The notes beneath the pieces were generated by a model that had not been told where the DNA came from, did no database searches, and saw nothing but the letters and a program-made list of their open reading frames with translations. From NCBI GenBank assembly GCA_022702085.1, contig JAKONF010000047.1:1-9316 (forward strand): a DNA stretch of 9,316 bases. The letters run 5' to 3'. How positions within the stretch are numbered: position 1 is the stretch's first letter; each line of letters begins with the position of its first letter. This document shows, piece after piece, positions 6,765-9,316 of this stretch. The translations under genes were made by a program, and so were the position numbers. This DNA comes from Rickettsiaceae bacterium. GTDB lineage: Bacteria > Pseudomonadota > Alphaproteobacteria > Rickettsiales > Rickettsiaceae.

Positions 6765-8037
6765 TATTAAATGGATAAGAGAAAACGATAAAGAATTTGA
6801 TAATTTATTGATTAAAAGGGGGTTAGCACCAAGATCTCAAGAGATTATTAAATTAGACGAGGAAAGAAGGCAGTTAGTAACCTTGATCCAACAACTTCAA
6901 CAAGCCAAAAATAAAAAATCAAGTCTGCTTGCTGATAAAGGCAGAACAACAAAAGAAAGCGAAGAAATCAAACGCGATGTTGGTCATATAAACGAAAAAT
7001 TAGACGAACTCAATGTCAAACTGCAAAATGATAATATTTTACAGAATATATTAGAAAATCTACCAAATTTACCCGCTCCCGAAGTACCTCATGGTGTTGA
7101 CGAATCCATGAACAAGCTAATACGCACCATCGGCGTTCCTAAAAAAGATCAATTGTATTCTTTACCCCATGAAAGGCTAGGTGAACAACTAGAGATGATA
7201 GATTTCATCCAAACTGCTAAAATATCTGGTAGTAGATTTGTGACGTTAAAAGGCGATTTGGCGCGTTTAGAAAGGGCGCTCATTAATTTTATGCTTGACG
7301 TTCATATTAAAGAATTTGGCTTTGAAGAGATATCACCTCCATATCTAGTAAAGCCTAGTGCTATGTATAATGTGGGATTATTACCCAAATTTTCTGAAGA
7401 TTCTTTTGAAACAATCAACAATTACCGTTTAATCCCTACTGGTGAAGTGCCGCTAGCTAATATGGTAGCAGATAGTATTATTGCCCGCGAAGTACTGCCA
7501 TTAAGATATGTAGCTTATACTCCATGCTTTAGATCAGAGGCTGGCAGTGCTGGTCGTGATGCTCGTGGAATGATTCGTATGCATCAATTTAGTAAAGTAG
7601 AGCTAGTATCTATTACAAGTCCAGAAGAAGCAGAGACAGAACATGAATATATAGTAGGAGCTGCTGAAGAGATCTTGAAAAAACTAGAATTACCATATAG
7701 GGTAATGCTACTTTGTAGTGGTGATATGGGCTTTCAATCCAAAAAAACATATGACATAGAAGTTTGGGTGCCTAGTCAGAAGATGTACCGAGAAATCTCT
7801 AGTTGTTCAAATTGTGGCGATTTTCAAGCCCGTAGAATGAAGGCAAGATATAAAGAATTTAATAGTACTGAAAATAAGTTTGTCCATACTTTAAATGGTT
7901 CGGCTTTGGCTATTGGTAGAACTATTATTGCTATTATGGAAAACTATCAAAATGAAGATGGTTCAATAACTATTCCAAAAGTTTTACAAAATTATATGGG
8001 TGGAATGACTAAAATTGAAATTCCTCAAAATAAATAA
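6757..8037 (+). CDS. serS: Seryl-tRNA synthetase
   Basis: SerRS is a cytosolic class II synthetase that charges tRNA-Ser with serine via seryl-adenylate. The 426-residue length is typical. The N-terminal [22 protein letters not shown] leads into the long antiparallel coiled-coil arm (about 28-100) that grips the tRNA-Ser variable arm. The catalytic core has [10 protein letters not shown] at 226-235 (TGE serine-binding loop), motif 2 [23 protein letters not shown] at 256-278, [15 protein letters not shown] at 346-360, and motif 3 [11 protein letters not shown] at 379-389 with Arg388. No key residue appears missing. It is co-oriented with tatC, overlaps its end by eight bases and is followed after three bases by a small membrane-protein gene. 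Confidence 0.98.
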   Translation: MLDIKWIRENDKEFDNLLIKRGLAPRSQEIIKLDEERRQLVTLIQQLQQAKNKKSSLLADKGRTTKESEEIKRDVGHINEKLDELNVKLQNDNILQNILENLPNLPAPEVPHGVDESMNKLIRTIGVPKKDQLYSLPHERLGEQLEMIDFIQTAKISGSRFVTLKGDLARLERALINFMLDVHIKEFGFEEISPPYLVKPSAMYNVGLLPKFSEDSFETINNYRLIPTGEVPLANMVADSIIAREVLPLRYVAYTPCFRSEAGSAGRDARGMIRMHQFSKVELVSITSPEEAETEHEYIVGAAEEILKKLELPYRVMLLCSGDMGFQSKKTYDIEVWVPSQKMYREISSCSNCGDFQARRMKARYKEFNSTENKFVHTLNGSALAIGRTIIAIMENYQNEDGSITIPKVLQNYMGGMTKIEIPQNK

Positions 8038-8040
8038 GCT

Positions 8041-8304
8041 ATGATTCAAAATATAGATTTAGCTGATGTAGTAGGTATGATAGGCGTAGTTATTGTTATT
8101 ATGCCATTTTTCTTGTTACAGCTAGGTAAGATGAATGCTGATTCGATGTGGTATCAAATGGGTAACGCAGTTGGCTCGGTTTTAATCATCATTTCATTAA
8201 TTTACCATTGGAACTTTTCCTCTTTTGTGATTGAAGTATCATGGTTTGTAATCAGTTTAATTGGTATTTTCAGAATATTATTAAATAAGAGAAAGAGTCT
8301 TTAA
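8041..8304 (+). CDS. Small membrane protein, CBU_0592-like family
   Basis: The 87-residue protein is very hydrophobic, with three probable membrane segments at about 9-28, 37-57 and 62-82 and a basic tail (NKRKSL). The pattern of a YQ-GNA-GS-L--ISL-Y-WN-SSFVIEVSWFVISLIGI block resembles the CBU_0592-like family of uncharacterised small membrane proteins. Its function is unknown. The start lies three bases after the serS stop with no clear ribosome binding site, suggesting translational coupling, and the next gene starts six bases after its stop. Confidence 0.75.
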   Translation: MIQNIDLADVVGMIGVVIVIMPFFLLQLGKMNADSMWYQMGNAVGSVLIIISLIYHWNFSSFVIEVSWFVISLIGIFRILLNKRKSL

Positions 8305-8310
8305 GATAAA

Positions 8311-8916
8311 ATGAGTTTCATTGTCGAAGAGCTGGGAATGGCAGCCAAGCAAAAAATGATGACAACTAAAGTTTGGCAAGATGATTGTCCTGTTTCTCTG
8401 CAGCAATTAGTAAGCGTTAAAGTTTTGCATTACAATTTTCAAGGCGAAGAAAAAGAAGGCGAGCTAATTGTGCATAGAAAAATGGCACAAAATACACTAA
8501 AGATTTTTCGTGAACTTAAACAAGTTAAATTTTCAATAGAACAAATTAAACCAATAGAGAATTTTGCTGGTGATGATGAATTATCAATGTCTCACAATAA
8601 TAGTTCATGCTTTAACTACCGCAAAATTGCTAATTCTAAGCTCGTTTCATTACATTCATATGGTTTAGCGATTGATATTAATCCTTTGCAAAACCCAGTT
8701 ATCACTTTTGAACATGGTAAACCAGTTGTAAGACCTACGCAAGGTATGGAGTATTTAAACCGCCAGAATCAACGTCCTGGCATGATTGAGCCAGTGGTAA
8801 AGATATTCATTAGTAATGGTTTTTCAGTTTGGGGTGGTAATTGGCAAGATCCCATTGACTATCACCATTTTCAAATAGATAGATTGAAAATAAACAACCT
8901 TGATAGAATGATATAA
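8311..8916 (+). CDS. M15 family metallopeptidase, probable peptidoglycan (D-Ala-D-Ala / L-Ala-D-Glu type) peptidase
   Basis: M15 enzymes are zinc peptidases that cut peptidoglycan stem peptides. The 201-residue product has CPVSLQQLVSVKVLHYNFQGEEKEGELIVH at 26-55, a block typical of the M15C-like group. SLHSYGLAIDINP at 113-125 carries zinc ligands His115 and Asp122. WQDPIDYHHFQI at 178-189 carries probable ligand His186 and catalytic Asp183. The SCFNYR at 99-104 also matches the group. Many relatives have a signal peptide before the CP block, but here only about 25 mostly polar residues precede it, and no export signal is visible. Location is therefore uncertain. It could alternatively act on recycled wall peptides in the cytosol. 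It follows the small membrane gene by six bases. Confidence 0.82.
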   Translation: MSFIVEELGMAAKQKMMTTKVWQDDCPVSLQQLVSVKVLHYNFQGEEKEGELIVHRKMAQNTLKIFRELKQVKFSIEQIKPIENFAGDDELSMSHNNSSCFNYRKIANSKLVSLHSYGLAIDINPLQNPVITFEHGKPVVRPTQGMEYLNRQNQRPGMIEPVVKIFISNGFSVWGGNWQDPIDYHHFQIDRLKINNLDRMI

Positions 8917-8960
8917 GCTTCATGATATGAATTGAAGTTAATTTTAAAGAGATATCAAGG

Positions 8961-8978
8961 ATTTATGCACAAATAAAT
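8961..8978 (+). repeat. Small inverted repeat upstream of the last gene
   Basis: ATTTAT (8961-8966) and ATAAAT (8973-8978) can pair around a six-base loop, ending three bases before the AAAGGAG ribosome binding site. The stem is pure A/T and weak. It might modulate initiation, or it may be chance in AT-rich DNA. No TPP riboswitch core (CTGAGA with its partner) is recognisable here. Confidence 0.25.
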
Positions 8979-8981
8979 GGT

Positions 8982-8988
8982 AAAGGAG
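8982..8988 (+). promoter_or_regulatory. Strong Shine-Dalgarno of the thiamine pyrophosphokinase-like gene
   Basis: AAAGGAG lies eight bases before the ATG at 8997. It is the best ribosome binding site in the window. It fixes the start so that the hydrophobic, signal-peptide-like leader is part of the product, and it sets this gene apart from the tightly coupled genes before it. Confidence 0.8.
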
Positions 8989-8996
8989 TCTGAATC

Positions 8997-9316
8997 ATGT
9001 ATAAGATGTGTAGAATTTTCTTACATTTATTTTCGGTTATGCTTTCACTAAACATTGCGAATGCTTCTATTAAAAATCTCAAAAAAAACGATCAAGAAAC
9101 AAACAAAGTTGGTAAATTTCTAATTGTAGCAAATGGTAACTTCAATAAAGATCTCGTAAAAAAAATATTAAAGATCGCGTAGTAATCGCCTTGGATGGAG
9201 CATTTAAAAATTTTTCTCATATAGGCATATTTCCTACATATGTTTTAGGAGACTTCGATTCAATTAAAGAGGAGCAAGAGATTGATTTTAATATCAAAGA
9301 TGTATTTAGCTATTTT
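8997..9316 (+). pseudogene. Thiamine pyrophosphokinase-like gene with frame break at an A8 tract (partial, runs off the edge)
   Basis: Thiamine pyrophosphokinase converts thiamine to thiamine diphosphate. The first frame (8997-9182, 61 residues) gives a hydrophobic leader (1-23, ending A-N-A/S like a signal peptidase I site) and then KFLIVANGNFNKDLVKK, which fits the family N-terminus. It stops at TAG 9180-9182. The frame starting at 9173 continues the family without a gap: VVIALDGAFKNF, then IGIFPTYVLGDFDSIKEE, holding the DG and GDFDS motifs, open to the window end. One extra A in the A8 tract at 9158-9165 would join both parts. The break may be real decay, a homopolymer sequencing error, or a site rescued by polymerase slippage. 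The leader is unexpected for a normally cytosolic enzyme. The last third or more of the gene lies outside the window. Confidence 0.75.

Noticed and set aside
8917..8996. Terminator, promoter or TPP riboswitch ahead of the thiamine pyrophosphokinase-like gene.
   Set aside because: A TTCAT/ATGAA mini-hairpin at 8919-8931 has no T tract, the TTGAAG...TATCAA pair is only 15 bases apart and poor, and no TPP riboswitch core is visible in these 80 bases.

Overview
This AT-rich window (roughly one third G+C by eye) reads as alphaproteobacterial, most likely Rickettsiales and possibly Rickettsiaceae. The evidence is gene content and order: hemH and hemE diverge from a DUF299 (PPDK regulator)-coaE-dnaQ block. 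In Caulobacter crescentus and Rickettsia prowazekii, the hemE / RP001-family intergenic region is the chromosomal replication origin. Coding density is high, genes are short-spaced or overlapping, and the protein sequences look Rickettsia-like. Genus cannot be settled from the sequence alone.

The centrepiece is the 436-bp non-coding region 2203-2638, which I call as oriC. It contains twelve exact matches to the DnaA box TTATCCACA (six per strand), ten of them extended to AGTTATCCACA. They include a 12-bp-phased tandem of three, a second phased triplet in the opposite orientation, and a perfect inverted pair close to the DUF299 start. AT-rich stretches lie on both sides of the central cluster. 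Each is preceded by an outward-facing GGTG/CTACTA element placed 14 nt from a box or box-like sequence. This resembles two opposed box / DnaA-trio / unwinding modules.

Left of the origin, on the minus strand, run hemE (uroporphyrinogen decarboxylase), hemH (ferrochelatase, with C-terminal cysteines that fit a [2Fe-2S] cluster) and the start of an unrecognised gene cut by the window edge. They form one probable haem operon. Right of the origin, on the plus strand, run the DUF299 kinase/phosphorylase, coaE (last step of CoA synthesis) and dnaQ (replication proofreading). A 101-bp gap with a weak terminator-like hairpin follows. Next comes a tight run of 5-formyltetrahydrofolate cyclo-ligase, a CvpA-family membrane protein, tatC, serS, a small CBU_0592-like membrane protein and an M15 peptidase. 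All genes point away from the origin, so they are co-directional with replication in both replichores.

The window ends in a thiamine pyrophosphokinase-like gene. It has a strong ribosome binding site, a signal-peptide-like leader that is unexpected for this family, and a one-base frame break at an A8 tract. It may be a pseudogene, a sequencing error or a case of slippage rescue. No tRNA, rRNA, CRISPR array or insertion sequence was seen.
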